From NCBI RefSeq assembly GCF_014698045.1, contig NZ_JACJSE010000019.1, positions 1-64,000 on the forward strand: a stretch of DNA of 64,000 nt, written 5' to 3'. Every line of letters begins with the position of its first letter. Position 1 is the stretch's first letter. A program made the translations under genes and the position numbers. Positions 1-8,101 of the stretch are shown in pieces. The notes under the pieces were generated by a model. That model saw only the letters and a list, made by a program, of their open reading frames with translations. It was not told the origin of the DNA and made no database searches. The stretch comes from Aulosira sp. FACHB-615. GTDB taxonomy: Bacteria; Cyanobacteriota; Cyanobacteriia; Cyanobacteriales; Nostocaceae.

Positions 1-1
1 A

Positions 2-397
2 GGTAATGATACTCTAAATGGTGGTGCTGGCAATGATATTCTTGTTGGTCGTGCTGGTAACGATACACTCACTGGTGGTTTGGGAAGAGATAGCTTTAAT
101 TTCAATTCCCGGAATGAAGGTATTGATAGAATTACTGATTTTAAAGTAGTTGATGATACGATTTTTGTCTCTGCATCTGGTTTTGGTGGAGGCTTAGTAG
201 CTGGTGCAGCGATCGCGGCTAATCGATTTGTCATTGGTGCAGCAGCAACTACAAGTAGTCAGAGATTTATTTATAACAATGTAACAGGCGGCTTGTTCTT
301 TGATGCCGATGGTACAGGCGCGATCGCCAGAATCCAATTTGCTACACTCAGTGCTGGATTGTCTTTAACCAATGCAGATATTTTCGTTAATACTTAA
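2..397 (+). CDS. RTX/hemolysin-type calcium-binding repeat protein, C-terminal end (5' partial)
   Basis: The reading frame is open from the window edge and starts inside glycine/aspartate nonapeptide repeats (GNDTLNGGAGND, then GNDTLTGGLGRD). These are the Ca2+-binding beta-roll repeats of RTX proteins, which usually leave the cell by type I secretion. After the repeats comes the usual C-terminal domain (GRDSFNFNS, then a DRITDF stretch) ending at NADIFVNT. A TTG codon at 80 could be mistaken for a start, but the repeats run upstream of it in frame, so this is only the tail of a longer protein. Whether the full protein is an adhesin, a hydrolase or a surface protein cannot be judged from this end. 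Confidence 0.85.
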   Translation, partial: GNDTLNGGAGNDILVGRAGNDTLTGGLGRDSFNFNSRNEGIDRITDFKVVDDTIFVSASGFGGGLVAGAAIAANRFVIGAAATTSSQRFIYNNVTGGLFFDADGTGAIARIQFATLSAGLSLTNADIFVNT

Positions 398-413
398 GGA
401 TTTTTCATCACTT

Positions 414-558
414 TAGGACTTACCCACAAAGATTGTTTGTGGAGACTGGGTGTAGGGGTTTAGGAGTATGGGATTGTAAGGGTTTTGGATATATACGCCC
501 CCATACTCCTAAACCTTTCCCAAAACTCTTGATTTCTCGTTTTTATGCGTAAGTCCTA
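414..558. repeat. MITE-like element with 10-bp terminal inverted repeats
   Basis: The sequence begins TAGGACTTAC and ends with its exact complement GTAAGTCCTA, enclosing about 125 bp of non-coding sequence. A second element with the same ends lies at 41691-41783. The inside (AGATTG..GGGTGTAGG) also resembles sequence near 16275-16380 in the opposite orientation. No coding potential was seen. It fills most of the gap between the RTX gene and the pentapeptide gene. Confidence 0.6.
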
Positions 559-575
559 CACCAGATTGATAGTAA

Positions 576-600
576 GATAAGTTTGTATCTCAGCAGACTA
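576..600. repeat. Dispersed 25-bp motif, copy 1 of 3
   Basis: A 25-bp string beginning GATAAG and ending CAGCAGACTA recurs with few changes at 21697-21721 and 50365-50389. All three copies lie between genes. The role is unknown. Confidence 0.5.
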
Positions 601-765
601 GTACAGCAAGGCAAAAGAAAAAAGAAAGAATAACGATACCACAAGCTTTTTAGCAATTTCTTATGGTTACTGAGTGTACTTGTACTGAGCGCAGCCGAAG
701 TAGCCGAAGTGTGGTCTATTTATTTCCGCCGACCTGTACTAGTAAAGGCTATATCTTTCAAAAAT

Positions 766-1353
766 TTAATGAATAATCATGATTTCCGGTTTATAAATTG
801 TGCCTTCAGGCATAATTGTATGGCGGAGTTTGCTATAGATGATTTTTGTTTCCCAAAGATTGGCGTTTAATAAGTTGGCTTTAGTTAAATTAGTCCATGT
901 CAAGTCTGCACTATGCAAATTTGCTTCGGTTAAATTAGCCTCTAGTAATATGGCACCAGATAAACTAGCTGCTTGCAAATTTGCTCTGATTAATTTAGCT
1001 TCTATTAATGAGGCTTCAATGAATTGGGCATAACTCAAGTCTGCTTCGGTGAAATCTACACCACACAAAGAAGCACCCCAAAAGTTACTGTGAGTACATT
1101 GCGATCGCCACAAGCAAGACTCACACAAATTAGCATAACTTAAATCAGCATTACTCAAATTAACTTGGGTTAAATCTGCTTCACTTAAGTCTGCACCAGT
1201 TAATTTTGCACCAGCTAAATTAGCACCGCTTAAATTTACTCCCCGCAAGTTAGCACCACTTAAATCAATTCCTTGCAAATCACGTCCACTGAAATCCTGC
1301 TGTTGACCAGATTTTTCTGGAATTTGGCTAGAAATTAATCTCATGTTACTCAC
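766..1353 (-). CDS. Pentapeptide-repeat protein
   Basis: The 195-residue protein is almost wholly built of A(D/N)LXX pentapeptides from about residue 25 to 175 (LSGANLRGVNLSGANLAG and so on). These fold into a right-handed quadrilateral beta-helix. Such proteins are very common in filamentous cyanobacteria and mostly have no known function; a few act as DNA mimics that protect gyrase. No signal peptide or extra domain is visible. The gene stands alone. An ATG three codons in is an alternative start. The family call is firm and the role is unknown. Confidence 0.85.
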   Translation of the reverse strand: MSNMRLISSQIPEKSGQQQDFSGRDLQGIDLSGANLRGVNLSGANLAGAKLTGADLSEADLTQVNLSNADLSYANLCESCLWRSQCTHSNFWGASLCGVDFTEADLSYAQFIEASLIEAKLIRANLQAASLSGAILLEANLTEANLHSADLTWTNLTKANLLNANLWETKIIYSKLRHTIMPEGTIYKPEIMIIH

Positions 1354-1539
1354 CTCAGAGTGTCAATAATTGCAAAGCTCAATTGTGAGAGTTACTGTAT
1401 ATCGAGATTACACCAATCAAGATAATTCGCTGAATGATAAATAAAGAATATTTGGATAATTGACGTAAAGTAGCCTAAAAATGTGTTTCTCACAACAAAA
1501 AATGCTGACATAAGTCAGGAAATAATCATAAAATATCCC

Positions 1540-1680
1540 CCAATACGGTTCATTTAACGTTGTCAGCTTATCGATTTCAGAAGAACCAAGACTTGGGGGA
1601 TTCTCCCCCAAACCCCCTCCAAAAAATAGTTCTGTTTTATGTGTAGCAGTTAATTTATTTTCTTAACTGAACCGTATTGG
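1540..1680. repeat. Inverted-repeat element (13-bp perfect ends)
   Basis: CCAATACGGTTCA at 1540-1552 is matched by TGAACCGTATTGG at 1668-1680. The 115 bp between them include a C-rich run but no reading frame. A partial relative (AAACCGTATTGG) is seen near 4136-4147. The rest of the 1354-1783 gap holds no recognisable gene. Confidence 0.5.
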
Positions 1681-1783
1681 ATTAGAGGGATGTTTTTTGT
1701 TTCGCGCAAAGGCGCGAAACATCGATAGTTAACCTTGCTAAAAATGCTTAATTCATCCCGCATTTATGGAACGCCTAAAATAA

Positions 1784-2668
1784 CTATTCTTCGCCCCAAG
1801 TTTGTAATTGGAAATACACTAAAACTAAAGTTACAGCTAATAAAACTGTCGCCGCCGCCGCCGCATAACCAAAATCAAATTGACCAAAGGCTTCTTGATA
1901 AATGTAGTAAACCAATAAATTAGTAGAATTTAAAGGGCCGCCGCCAGTAATAACGTAAACTTGTTCAAAACTCCGTAATGTGAAAATTGCTGTGGTGATG
2001 GTGGCGAAAATTACAGTAGGGCGTAATCCTGGTAAAGTTACATACCAAAATTGTTGCCAAGCATTTGCACCATCTAATTCGGCTGCTTCATAGCGACTGG
2101 GAGGAATTGCTTGCAACCCGGCTAAAAAAACAACCATATTAAACCCTAATTGTTTCCAAATACTTAAAATAATTAACACAGGCATTGCCCAAAAGGTATC
2201 TCCTAGCCAGGAAATGGGCGCAATACCAAATGAATTTAAAAATGCGTTGACAGGGCCAGTAGTTTGAAACAGCCAGCGAAACCCTAAACCAGCCGCGACG
2301 AGAGAAATAATGGAAGGTAAAAAGTAGGCACTTCTTAAAATTCCTCGCAAAGCTAGAGAACGATTTAATAATACTGCCAACCCCAAAGGAATAATTAAGC
2401 TGGGGATGACTGTAGCCAGGGTAAAATAAATTGTGTTGCCTAAAACTTGCCAAAAATCAGGGTTAAGTAACAAACGCCAGTAGTTTTTTAACCCTACCCA
2501 ATAAGTACCTGTGGATGTAAAACTACCAGCAGTGAAGCTCAGGTAAAACAAATAGGCGATCGGCCAAATTACAAAAATTCCTAATAAAATTAATGCGGGT
2601 GCAAGAAAAGTCCAAGCGGCAAATGTATCATTATCTAACCATGATTTATTAGTATATATCTTTGGCAT
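1784..2668 (-). CDS. Sugar ABC transporter permease, MalF/UgpA type
   Basis: The 294-residue protein has about six hydrophobic segments, beginning with TFLAPALILLGIFVIWPIAY. It carries the EAA loop that contacts the ATPase subunit (EAAELDGANAWQQFWYVTLP, about residues 195-215). This is typical of an inner-membrane subunit of a binding-protein-dependent importer for sugars or glycerol phosphate. Neither the second permease, the binding protein nor the ATPase is adjacent, so the system is split over the genome, which is common in cyanobacteria. It is divergent from purN, with only 24 bp between the two starts. The substrate cannot be told. Confidence 0.85.
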   Translation of the reverse strand: MPKIYTNKSWLDNDTFAAWTFLAPALILLGIFVIWPIAYLFYLSFTAGSFTSTGTYWVGLKNYWRLLLNPDFWQVLGNTIYFTLATVIPSLIIPLGLAVLLNRSLALRGILRSAYFLPSIISLVAAGLGFRWLFQTTGPVNAFLNSFGIAPISWLGDTFWAMPVLIILSIWKQLGFNMVVFLAGLQAIPPSRYEAAELDGANAWQQFWYVTLPGLRPTVIFATITTAIFTLRSFEQVYVITGGGPLNSTNLLVYYIYQEAFGQFDFGYAAAAATVLLAVTLVLVYFQLQTWGEE

Positions 2669-2692
2669 CTATTCATTTTCCTTGTTGCTGTT

Positions 2693-3355
2693 ATGACCTT
2701 TCGCCCTGATTCTAGTTTTAGCTTGGTTTCTCCCCATATTAGCGGACTACCATTTAGTGATACTCCAATTAAGCTTGGCATTCTAGCTTCTGGGAATGGT
2801 AGCAATTTTGAAGCAATTGCTCAAGCTATTGACAATGGCCAAATTAATGCCCAAATTCCAGTTCTAATTTACAATAATCCAGGGGCGAAAGCAGCAACAC
2901 GCGCTGCTAACCGTGGTGTTGAAACTGTTTTATTAAACCACCGCGAATATAAAAAGCGAGAAACTTTAGATCAACAAATTGTCCAGACTTTGCGTCAGTA
3001 TGATGTTGATTTGGTAATTTTGGCTGGCTGGATGCGGCTGGTAACATCGGTGTTAATTGATGCTTTTCCTAACAGAATTATTAATATTCATCCGAGTTTG
3101 TTACCAAGTTTTAAGGGAATTCATGCAGTAGAACAAGCTTTGCAAGCAAAGGTAACAATTACTGGCTGTACAGTGCATTTAGTTTGTTTAGAAGTTGACA
3201 GTGGCCCGATATTAATGCAAGCGGCTGTGCCTGTGTTACCGGATGATACACCAGAAACACTCCACGCCCGGATTCAAATTCAAGAACATCGCATTCTACC
3301 ACAGGCAATTGCGATCGCAGCAAATACGCTCCAAACCAACCTGATACTTTCCTAA
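2693..3355 (+). CDS. purN: Phosphoribosylglycinamide formyltransferase (GART)
   Basis: This enzyme transfers the formyl group from 10-formyl-tetrahydrofolate to GAR, the third step of purine synthesis, in the cytosol. The 220-residue protein shows the phosphate-binding loop GILASGNGSNFEA (residues 29-41), the catalytic Asn and His in NIHPSLLPSFKG (N131, H133) and the catalytic Asp in LEVDSGPI (D169). About 25 extra N-terminal residues precede the core, so the true start may lie slightly later. No other pur genes are nearby. Confidence 0.93.
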   Translation: MTFRPDSSFSLVSPHISGLPFSDTPIKLGILASGNGSNFEAIAQAIDNGQINAQIPVLIYNNPGAKAATRAANRGVETVLLNHREYKKRETLDQQIVQTLRQYDVDLVILAGWMRLVTSVLIDAFPNRIINIHPSLLPSFKGIHAVEQALQAKVTITGCTVHLVCLEVDSGPILMQAAVPVLPDDTPETLHARIQIQEHRILPQAIAIAANTLQTNLILS

Positions 3356-3375
3356 AATAATTAACCTCTCCCCAA

Positions 3376-3398
3376 CCCCTCTCCGACACGGAGAGGGG
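3376..3398. repeat. 10-bp-stem GC-rich hairpin between convergent genes
   Basis: CCCCTCTCCG, loop ACA, CGGAGAGGGG. It lies between the ends of purN and the CPBP protease gene. It could limit read-through from both sides, but no T-run follows on either strand. A near-identical hairpin occurs at 14133-14155, so it also belongs to a dispersed repeat family. Confidence 0.5.
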
Positions 3399-3429
3399 CT
3401 AAAACATTGTTGAGTAACTAACCACAGAT

Positions 3430-4011
3430 TTAACGTTGCTGCGTTTTCCAAAAATAGCTGGAAATCCAATTGGTCATAATATGGGCAACAATTGGGACTA
3501 ACAAATTGCCACTCAATAAGGCGCTATATCCTAAAATCAATCCAATCACAGTTGCCCACATTACATAAGGCCATTGTTGCGAACCACTGAGGTGTAAAAC
3601 TCCAAAGCAAAGGCTAGAGACAATGACTGCCACATGGTCTAAGCCTAAAGCCGGCAGCATTACACCACGAAATAATAATTCTTCACTTAAACCAGGTAGT
3701 AAACCCAACCAAATTAAGTCAGGCCAAGCTAAAGGTCTTAAGACTAGTTCTAAATAATAATCCGCGCTTTGACGATAAACAGGCCATAAGCGATAAGCTA
3801 AACCACTTAAAGAGGTGATGATAAAGCCTACACCTATTCCCCAACAGAAATCTATTGGGTTCCATTCCCACTTGAATAAATAAACGCCACCAAAGCGTAA
3901 CCAAACTTTGGCAACTGTCCACAACAGAATTGCTGTTACACCCATTGCTATCAGCACTTGGGTACGGGTTAAATAGGGAATTTCAGGGTCTTGTTTTTGT
4001 TGTTCTACCAC
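3430..4011 (-). CDS. CPBP family intramembrane glutamic endopeptidase (CAAX/Abi type)
   Basis: The 193-residue protein has several membrane segments and the three family motifs in order: EELLFRG (about residues 110-116), FGVLHL (about 136-141) and HIMTN (about 176-180). These supply the glutamates and histidines of the membrane-embedded active site. Relatives cleave prenylated proteins, process bacteriocins or have unknown substrates. The gene converges on purN. The family call is strong; the substrate is unknown. Confidence 0.85.
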   Translation of the reverse strand: MVEQQKQDPEIPYLTRTQVLIAMGVTAILLWTVAKVWLRFGGVYLFKWEWNPIDFCWGIGVGFIITSLSGLAYRLWPVYRQSADYYLELVLRPLAWPDLIWLGLLPGLSEELLFRGVMLPALGLDHVAVIVSSLCFGVLHLSGSQQWPYVMWATVIGLILGYSALLSGNLLVPIVAHIMTNWISSYFWKTQQR

Positions 4012-4019
4012 GGGAGTTC

Positions 4020-4187
4020 AGAGTTAGGGAGTAGGGAGTGGGGAGTTGGGAGTTGGGAACAAGGCAATAGGGTTTCGTTAACGTTTTAGTATTTTGAGAT
4101 CCCTCCAACCCCTTAAACAGAGGGGATAGTAAGCAAACCGTATTGGGGAAAAGGGAGGTAAAATCACAAACAACAAAGGACAAAGGA
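4020..4187. other. Intergenic heptamer-type repeats upstream of the protease gene
   Basis: Short GGGAGT(A/T)-type repeats (4025-4060) are followed by a partial copy of the AAACCGTATTGG repeat end (4136-4147). The open frame across this stretch is a by-product of the repeats. No gene is supported here. Confidence 0.4.
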
Positions 4188-5225
4188 CTATTGACCATTA
4201 ACTAAGGCATGGGGATTAATGCCGGCTTTGAGGGCTACTAATACACCAATTGCCTCTAAATATGAGTTTACCTGGATGGATTTGATTCCTAAAGGTTGGG
4301 CTGGAACTTGGATTTGGGTTTGATTATCTCTGACGGTAATTATTTGGCATTGGCTTTGACTTAAACTGAGTAAAGCACTGCTACCACAAGCGTTTGCAGG
4401 CACTATCGCAGCATCTATATGATCAGCCCAAATATCATCGTGACAAGATGTAAATAATTGTTTCTCGACAATAAATTGCGGGGCGCGACTTAAACCCACA
4501 AGTACGCTTGGTAAAAAAGTATAACCTAATTCTTCGGCGGCGGAACGAGGAGATAAATCGGGGTAAGGAGGGGCGCTGGCGAGGGCTGGTGAATGGGCGC
4601 AGGGAATTTGCAAATGTCTAACTAATAAATGACTAATTACGGCTTCTGCGCCGGCTATTGTGTCTACGCCTTTGCCTTGAAGATAATTTTGTACAGCATC
4701 TTCATCTATATCATCGGGGAAACGGGCGACAACTGCGATCGCTTCTGCCCCAGTTTTTTGTATGAGTTTTTCCGCACCCCGCAGTAAACTATCTGGGTTG
4801 CCAATGGTTCCCCAACTTGCCCCCGATGCTGATGTGCGTAATTCTACATTTAATGGAGCATCTGTAATTACATAATCTGTAATCGTTAATCCCAGGGTTG
4901 CCCTAGCTGCATCAGCAGCTTGAAGGTGACGCAGTAATAAATCTGGTTCAATACCTTGGTCTAAAAGCAAACCTACCTTATTATTGCGGACTGGACGTAA
5001 ACCCCAATCACCAGCCGCAAATTTATCTAACCCGTAACCTTCCACATAAAAAGCGTTGGGGATATTCCAATATAAACTTGCGCCGTTGAGAACATTGGGG
5101 TGAGTAATCAGGCGATCGCAAACCTGTGCTAAAGTTCGAGCAACAGGTATAGCATCACCCGCATATCCCCCAATCGCCGCCCCAACGCCAGTAGGTACAA
5201 TTAAAATCGCAGTGTAAGGACGCAT
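4188..5225 (-). CDS. DUF3326 domain-containing protein
   Basis: The 345-residue protein begins MRPYTAILIVPTGVGAAIGG. It has alternating beta/alpha character throughout and a glycine-rich start that could bind a nucleotide or cofactor. I recognise it as the DUF3326 family, which is widespread in cyanobacteria and plastid-bearing lineages and has no assigned function. It lies on the same strand as the protease gene, with about 176 bp of repeat-rich sequence between, so an operon is doubtful. The conserved DNA upstream is repeat-like (see 5372-5449). Confidence 0.7.
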   Translation of the reverse strand: MRPYTAILIVPTGVGAAIGGYAGDAIPVARTLAQVCDRLITHPNVLNGASLYWNIPNAFYVEGYGLDKFAAGDWGLRPVRNNKVGLLLDQGIEPDLLLRHLQAADAARATLGLTITDYVITDAPLNVELRTSASGASWGTIGNPDSLLRGAEKLIQKTGAEAIAVVARFPDDIDEDAVQNYLQGKGVDTIAGAEAVISHLLVRHLQIPCAHSPALASAPPYPDLSPRSAAEELGYTFLPSVLVGLSRAPQFIVEKQLFTSCHDDIWADHIDAAIVPANACGSSALLSLSQSQCQIITVRDNQTQIQVPAQPLGIKSIQVNSYLEAIGVLVALKAGINPHALVNGQ

Positions 5226-5371
5226 TGTAAGTGCTGAGTAGATGTAGGTTGGGTGAAGCGATAGCGAAACCCAACATCACAGTTTTGTTAAGTTTCACTG
5301 AGTCATATATAAGGTAGTCAGATATTTTAGGACAGTTTGAAAAGTGTTTGACTGTGCTATTTAGTACATTC

Positions 5372-5449
5372 AGATCCCCCCTAACCCCCCTTCAAAAGGG
5401 GGGAAAAAGAATCAAAGTCCCCCTTTTTAAGGGGGATTTAGGGGGATCT
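5372..5449. repeat. Dispersed GC-rich inverted repeat
   Basis: The outer arms AGATCCCCC (5372-5380) and GGGGGATCT (5441-5449) pair, and inner C-runs and G-runs also pair. A related element occupies 7309-7394. It is non-coding. Confidence 0.5.
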
Positions 5450-5535
5450 AAAATGATTTGACACATTATTAAGGACTTTTTAAACATCCTCTAAGACAGT
5501 TTGAAAGCTTTAAGAAATATTTGTGTAGCGCATCT

Positions 5536-5663
5536 ATCCCGCCTCAGAATGAATTCCGAGTCTCATAGCGCAAGTCATCTCAAGATGACTCAACTAAAAA
5601 TGTATTTCAGTTCACTTAAGTGGACTTTGACTATGAGCCTGAAACTTTAGTTCTAGGCGGGAT
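5536..5663. repeat. Palindromic intergenic element with ATCCCGCCT ends
   Basis: ATCCCGCCT at 5536-5544 pairs with AGGCGGGAT at 5655-5663. Several shorter inverted segments lie inside, for example CAGTTCACTTAAGTGGACTT at the centre right. No reading frame is seen. Sequences of this kind are typical non-autonomous repeats in Nostoc-like genomes. Confidence 0.5.
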
Positions 5664-5702
5664 GTGATTGAACATGAAAATTGAGAGTTTTCTATGCAGC
5701 TT

Positions 5703-5882
5703 TTACTCAGCACTTGTAGTAACAACTGCTTCAACAGCAACTTTCTGCTGTGCTTCATCCACAGATGTAATTGCCCAACGCAGAGGTTCACCTTGTTTTT
5801 TCAACTCAGCTTCAATTGTTTTTTGCAACTCAGTAGGAGTTTCTTGAATGTCAATTTCTGCGGTAATAAAATGAGTAGTCAT
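5703..5882 (-). CDS. Small conserved-looking hypothetical protein, 59 residues
   Basis: On the minus strand an ATG at 5882-5880 opens 59 codons: MTTHFITAEIDIQ, then PTELQKTIEAELKKQGEP, ending VVTTSAE. The codon use resembles the neighbouring genes, and the product alternates strand, charged helix and strand. The overlapping plus-strand frame (5694-5927) is Cys/Phe-rich nonsense and is its shadow. The gene lies 105 bp downstream of the ferredoxin gene on the same strand, so they may be co-transcribed. The function is unknown and no motif is recognised. Confidence 0.65.
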   Translation of the reverse strand: MTTHFITAEIDIQETPTELQKTIEAELKKQGEPLRWAITSVDEAQQKVAVEAVVTTSAE

Positions 5883-5924
5883 CGCCGTTCATCCTTTTTA
5901 TTAATTGTTTCTAGAATAGCGGAA

Positions 5925-5986
5925 TGAAGTATGAATTATGAAGTATGAAGTATGAAATTTTATCCTTCAGACTTCACACTTCATAC
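5925..5986. repeat. TATGAAG/GAAGTAT heptamer repeat patch
   Basis: Repeats of the heptamer TATGAAG are followed by an inverted CTTCATAC segment between the ferredoxin and the small hypothetical gene. Similar patches lie at 38255-38292, 57520-57560 and 57970-58030. The heptamer period matches the STRR class of cyanobacterial repeats. Confidence 0.5.
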
Positions 5987-5987
5987 T

Positions 5988-6308
5988 TTATTGGTCTTTG
6001 CCAAATTGCAACTGATAAACTATTTCTTCTTTTTCAGTCTCAATTTTCAAATCAGAACGAGGATAAGCGACACAAAGTAATGTGTAACCTTGTTTTTGTA
6101 ATTCTAGACTAACGCCCATACCATCAGTCTGATCTACAGTTCCTTCGGTAATTTGCGCGGCGCAAGTTGTACATACACCTGCATGACAAGAAGCAGGTAA
6201 ACCAAGACCAGCAGCTTCAGCTACTGATAAAATAGTTTCGTTTTCAGGAACTTGCAGAGTATGAACTTTGCCTTGGTGCAGCAGTTCTACGGTGTAGGTT
6301 TTGGACAT
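5988..6308 (-). CDS. Plant-type [2Fe-2S] ferredoxin
   Basis: This is a soluble one-electron carrier. The cluster cysteines appear in the usual pattern: SCHAGVCTTC in the loop (C-x4-C-x2-C) and the fourth Cys in YTLLC near the C-terminus. I chose the ATG at 6308 (MSKTYTVELL, 106 residues) because it matches family N-termini; an ATG seven codons upstream is possible. The spacing of the acidic regions differs from the main photosynthetic PetF, so this may be a minor isoform. No nitrogen-fixation genes adjoin it. Confidence 0.87.
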   Translation of the reverse strand: MSKTYTVELLHQGKVHTLQVPENETILSVAEAAGLGLPASCHAGVCTTCAAQITEGTVDQTDGMGVSLELQKQGYTLLCVAYPRSDLKIETEKEEIVYQLQFGKDQ

Positions 6309-6582
6309 ATACTCAAAAAATGAGTGCAATAGACAAATTTATTATTATATCGGAATTGTTTAATATTATTGCAGATATTCAATAAACTTTTGACTTTGCC
6401 CAACTTTTTATAACTCTTTGCGCCTTTGCGTAAAATAAAACTTTTGCTTTTTAACATGCACATTTTAATTGAGCGATCGCGCAATATATATTTTTGATGG
6501 TTATGAGCAAGGCTTTGGTAGAAGAGTTTCATCAATTACTATAATATTCACTAAATATAGTTAAATTTCCTTAGTTATAGTT

Positions 6583-6918
6583 ATGCGCGATCGCGTTTCC
6601 TTAGAAACTGTCTCTTTAAGTCTACCTTTTGGCATTGGTTCCATGTCTTGGAAAGTTAACACCACAGAACAAAGGGCGGCTTGGTCGCTGTATGTGGAGT
6701 TGGTGACGCGCATTGCTGTGCAACCATTACAAATGGAACAAGGTTTAGTGCGGGAAGCCATGAACTCTCTTTATAGTTTATTCGCCACAACCCGCGAAAT
6801 TCTCAAAGCTGCGGGGCCGGATGTGGGTGCTAGTCGGGATTCTGTGGGGGGAATTGCCATTGCGGTGTTGAATAATGGGTTAAGACCGTTTTTGTCAAAA
6901 GTTTCTAAAGATTCATAA
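6583..6918 (+). CDS. Conserved cyanobacterial hypothetical protein, possibly C-terminally truncated
   Basis: The 111-residue protein starts MRDRVSLETVSLSLPFGIGS and contains VELVTRIAVQPL, SLYSLFATTREILK and SVGGIAIAVLNNGLRPFLSK. From memory, related cyanobacterial proteins share this block but continue for several tens of residues beyond the RPFLxK segment. Here the frame ends eight codons after it (VSKDS). The sequence after the stop shows no clear continuation, so the gene may have lost its 3' end. Relatives often sit near defence or repeat-rich regions, but no function is known. It starts about 275 bp from the ferredoxin gene, divergently. Confidence 0.6.
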   Translation: MRDRVSLETVSLSLPFGIGSMSWKVNTTEQRAAWSLYVELVTRIAVQPLQMEQGLVREAMNSLYSLFATTREILKAAGPDVGASRDSVGGIAIAVLNNGLRPFLSKVSKDS

Positions 6919-7094
6919 CAAGCCCCTGATGTACGCTACAATCAACATTTCAGATTTCCGATACCTGGCACTGCGGGGTTATAACAGTTAGGAAAAGCCT
7001 GATTGTAAATTGCGTTTTGGGCGAGACATGGAAAGAATTGCAAGAATACCACGCTTGTTATCATGCACTCACCAACAAACTTTAGTCATTAATG

Positions 7095-7262
7095 TTATAA
7101 CATTAACCCTTAAAGTTACAATATTAACCCTTTAGATTATAACGTTAGCTTTTAAAGCTAGAACATTAATGGTTAAAGTTGCAACATTAAGCCTTTAAGT
7201 TATAACGTTGACTCTTAAAGCTAGAACATTAATGGTTAAAGTTGCAACATTAAGGCTTCAGA
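7095..7262. repeat. 21-bp tandem repeat, eight units
   Basis: Eight contiguous 21-bp units with no gaps start at 7095, 7116, 7137, 7158, 7179, 7200, 7221 and 7242. The shared core is AACATTAA followed by a variable dinucleotide and TTAAAG. Units 4 and 7 are identical and units 5 and 8 nearly so, giving a 63-bp higher-order period. All six frames meet stops, so the array is not coding now. It lies between the truncated hypothetical gene and the 138-residue gene. Confidence 0.8.
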
Positions 7263-7308
7263 TTGAAGCAATCATCATAGTCTGTAGTAATGTATCGAAT
7301 ATTTGTTT

Positions 7309-7394
7309 ACCCCACCCTAACCCTCCCCTTATAAAGGGGAGGGAATTAGTTTTTTAGTTTCCCCCCTTTATAAGGGGGGATTAAGGGGGGTAAT
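7309..7394. repeat. Dispersed inverted repeat (CCCTCCCCTTATAAAGGGGAGGG type)
   Basis: Two short hairpins built from CCCCTTATAAAGGGG-like arms lie within a longer inverted repeat (TACCCCACCCTAACCC versus GGGGGGATTAAGGGGGGTA). It is related to the element at 5372-5449. It could stop transcription, but no gene ends directly before it. Confidence 0.5.
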
Positions 7395-7554
7395 TACACC
7401 ATAGCACCCTCTACATCATAATTTAGTAATTCAATTCAGAGAAATCACGTACATAAATAAAAACTTGTGCTACAAAAAATGTGTTTTTTGCTGAACTATA
7501 ATTCAGGTTAACTAAGCCAAAATAGCTTTGCAAAGCTTTTAAAAGAGCAAAATT

Positions 7555-7971
7555 ATGCCTCGAAAAAAACGTAGTTCCCAGATTTTAGAAAAAGCTCAGT
7601 TTAGAGTCGCTGGAATGAAAGCTATTGATCCAAACCTTAATTTTGATGATACTCATAACTTGCAAAGCATAACGGAATTAATCGAGCAATTTAAAAAAAT
7701 GCTTGAGGACTATAATTCTGCTCTAGCAGTCATAGATTCTTCTAAACAAAAGCTAGATGAAATGGAAAAAACCTTAAAACAAGTTTCCGATAGAATGGTG
7801 ACAGGAGTTGGTTTTAAGTACGGCAGAAACAGCAATGAATATGAACTAGCAGGTGGTATTAGAGAAAGCGAGCGTGTCCGCAAAAGTAGATTAACACGTT
7901 TAAAATCTAACCCAGATAAAACATCCGATGAAAATGCAGTAACCACTTTAGTACCCTTGCGTAACATTTAA
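7555..7971 (+). CDS. Hypothetical protein with central coiled coil, 138 residues
   Basis: The protein has a basic N-terminus (MPRKKRSSQILEKAQFR), a predicted coiled-coil or long helix at about residues 38-85 (rich in L, I, K and E at heptad spacing) and a basic C-terminal tail. No catalytic motif or membrane segment is seen. The basic ends suggest contact with nucleic acid, but this is inference. It is a single gene followed after 29 bp by a hairpin. I do not recognise the family beyond a similarity in style to other cyanobacterial accessory proteins. Confidence 0.6.
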   Translation: MPRKKRSSQILEKAQFRVAGMKAIDPNLNFDDTHNLQSITELIEQFKKMLEDYNSALAVIDSSKQKLDEMEKTLKQVSDRMVTGVGFKYGRNSNEYELAGGIRESERVRKSRLTRLKSNPDKTSDENAVTTLVPLRNI

Positions 7972-7999
7972 AGACAGTCAGCCAATATGCAAGTTTTAC

Positions 8000-8032
8000 A
8001 GATCCCCGACTTCTTAAAGAAGTCGAGGATCT
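8000..8032. terminator. Hairpin downstream of the 138-residue gene
   Basis: AGATCCCCGACTTCTT is followed after one base by AAGAAGTCGAGGATCT, giving a 16-bp stem with one mismatch. It begins 29 bp after the stop. No T-tract follows, so it may be a dispersed palindrome acting as a terminator or mRNA 3' stabiliser. A related hairpin lies at 49580-49614. Confidence 0.45.
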
Positions 8033-8101
8033 ATAGCATCATAAATAGTTCAGTATTGCTATATAATCTGGGCATTAATACAGAACTTCCGCCATTTTAA
8101 A

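Noticed and set aside
839..1033. Plus-strand ORF opposite the pentapeptide gene
   Set aside because: Its Leu/Ala-rich repeats are the antisense image of the pentapeptide repeats; the minus-strand protein is the real one.
3376..3398. Classical factor-independent terminator
   Set aside because: The hairpin is strong but has no T-run on either side, and the same sequence recurs upstream of genes (14133-14155).
7095..7262. CRISPR array
   Set aside because: Units are contiguous with no spacers, and no cas genes are near; it is an ordinary tandem repeat.
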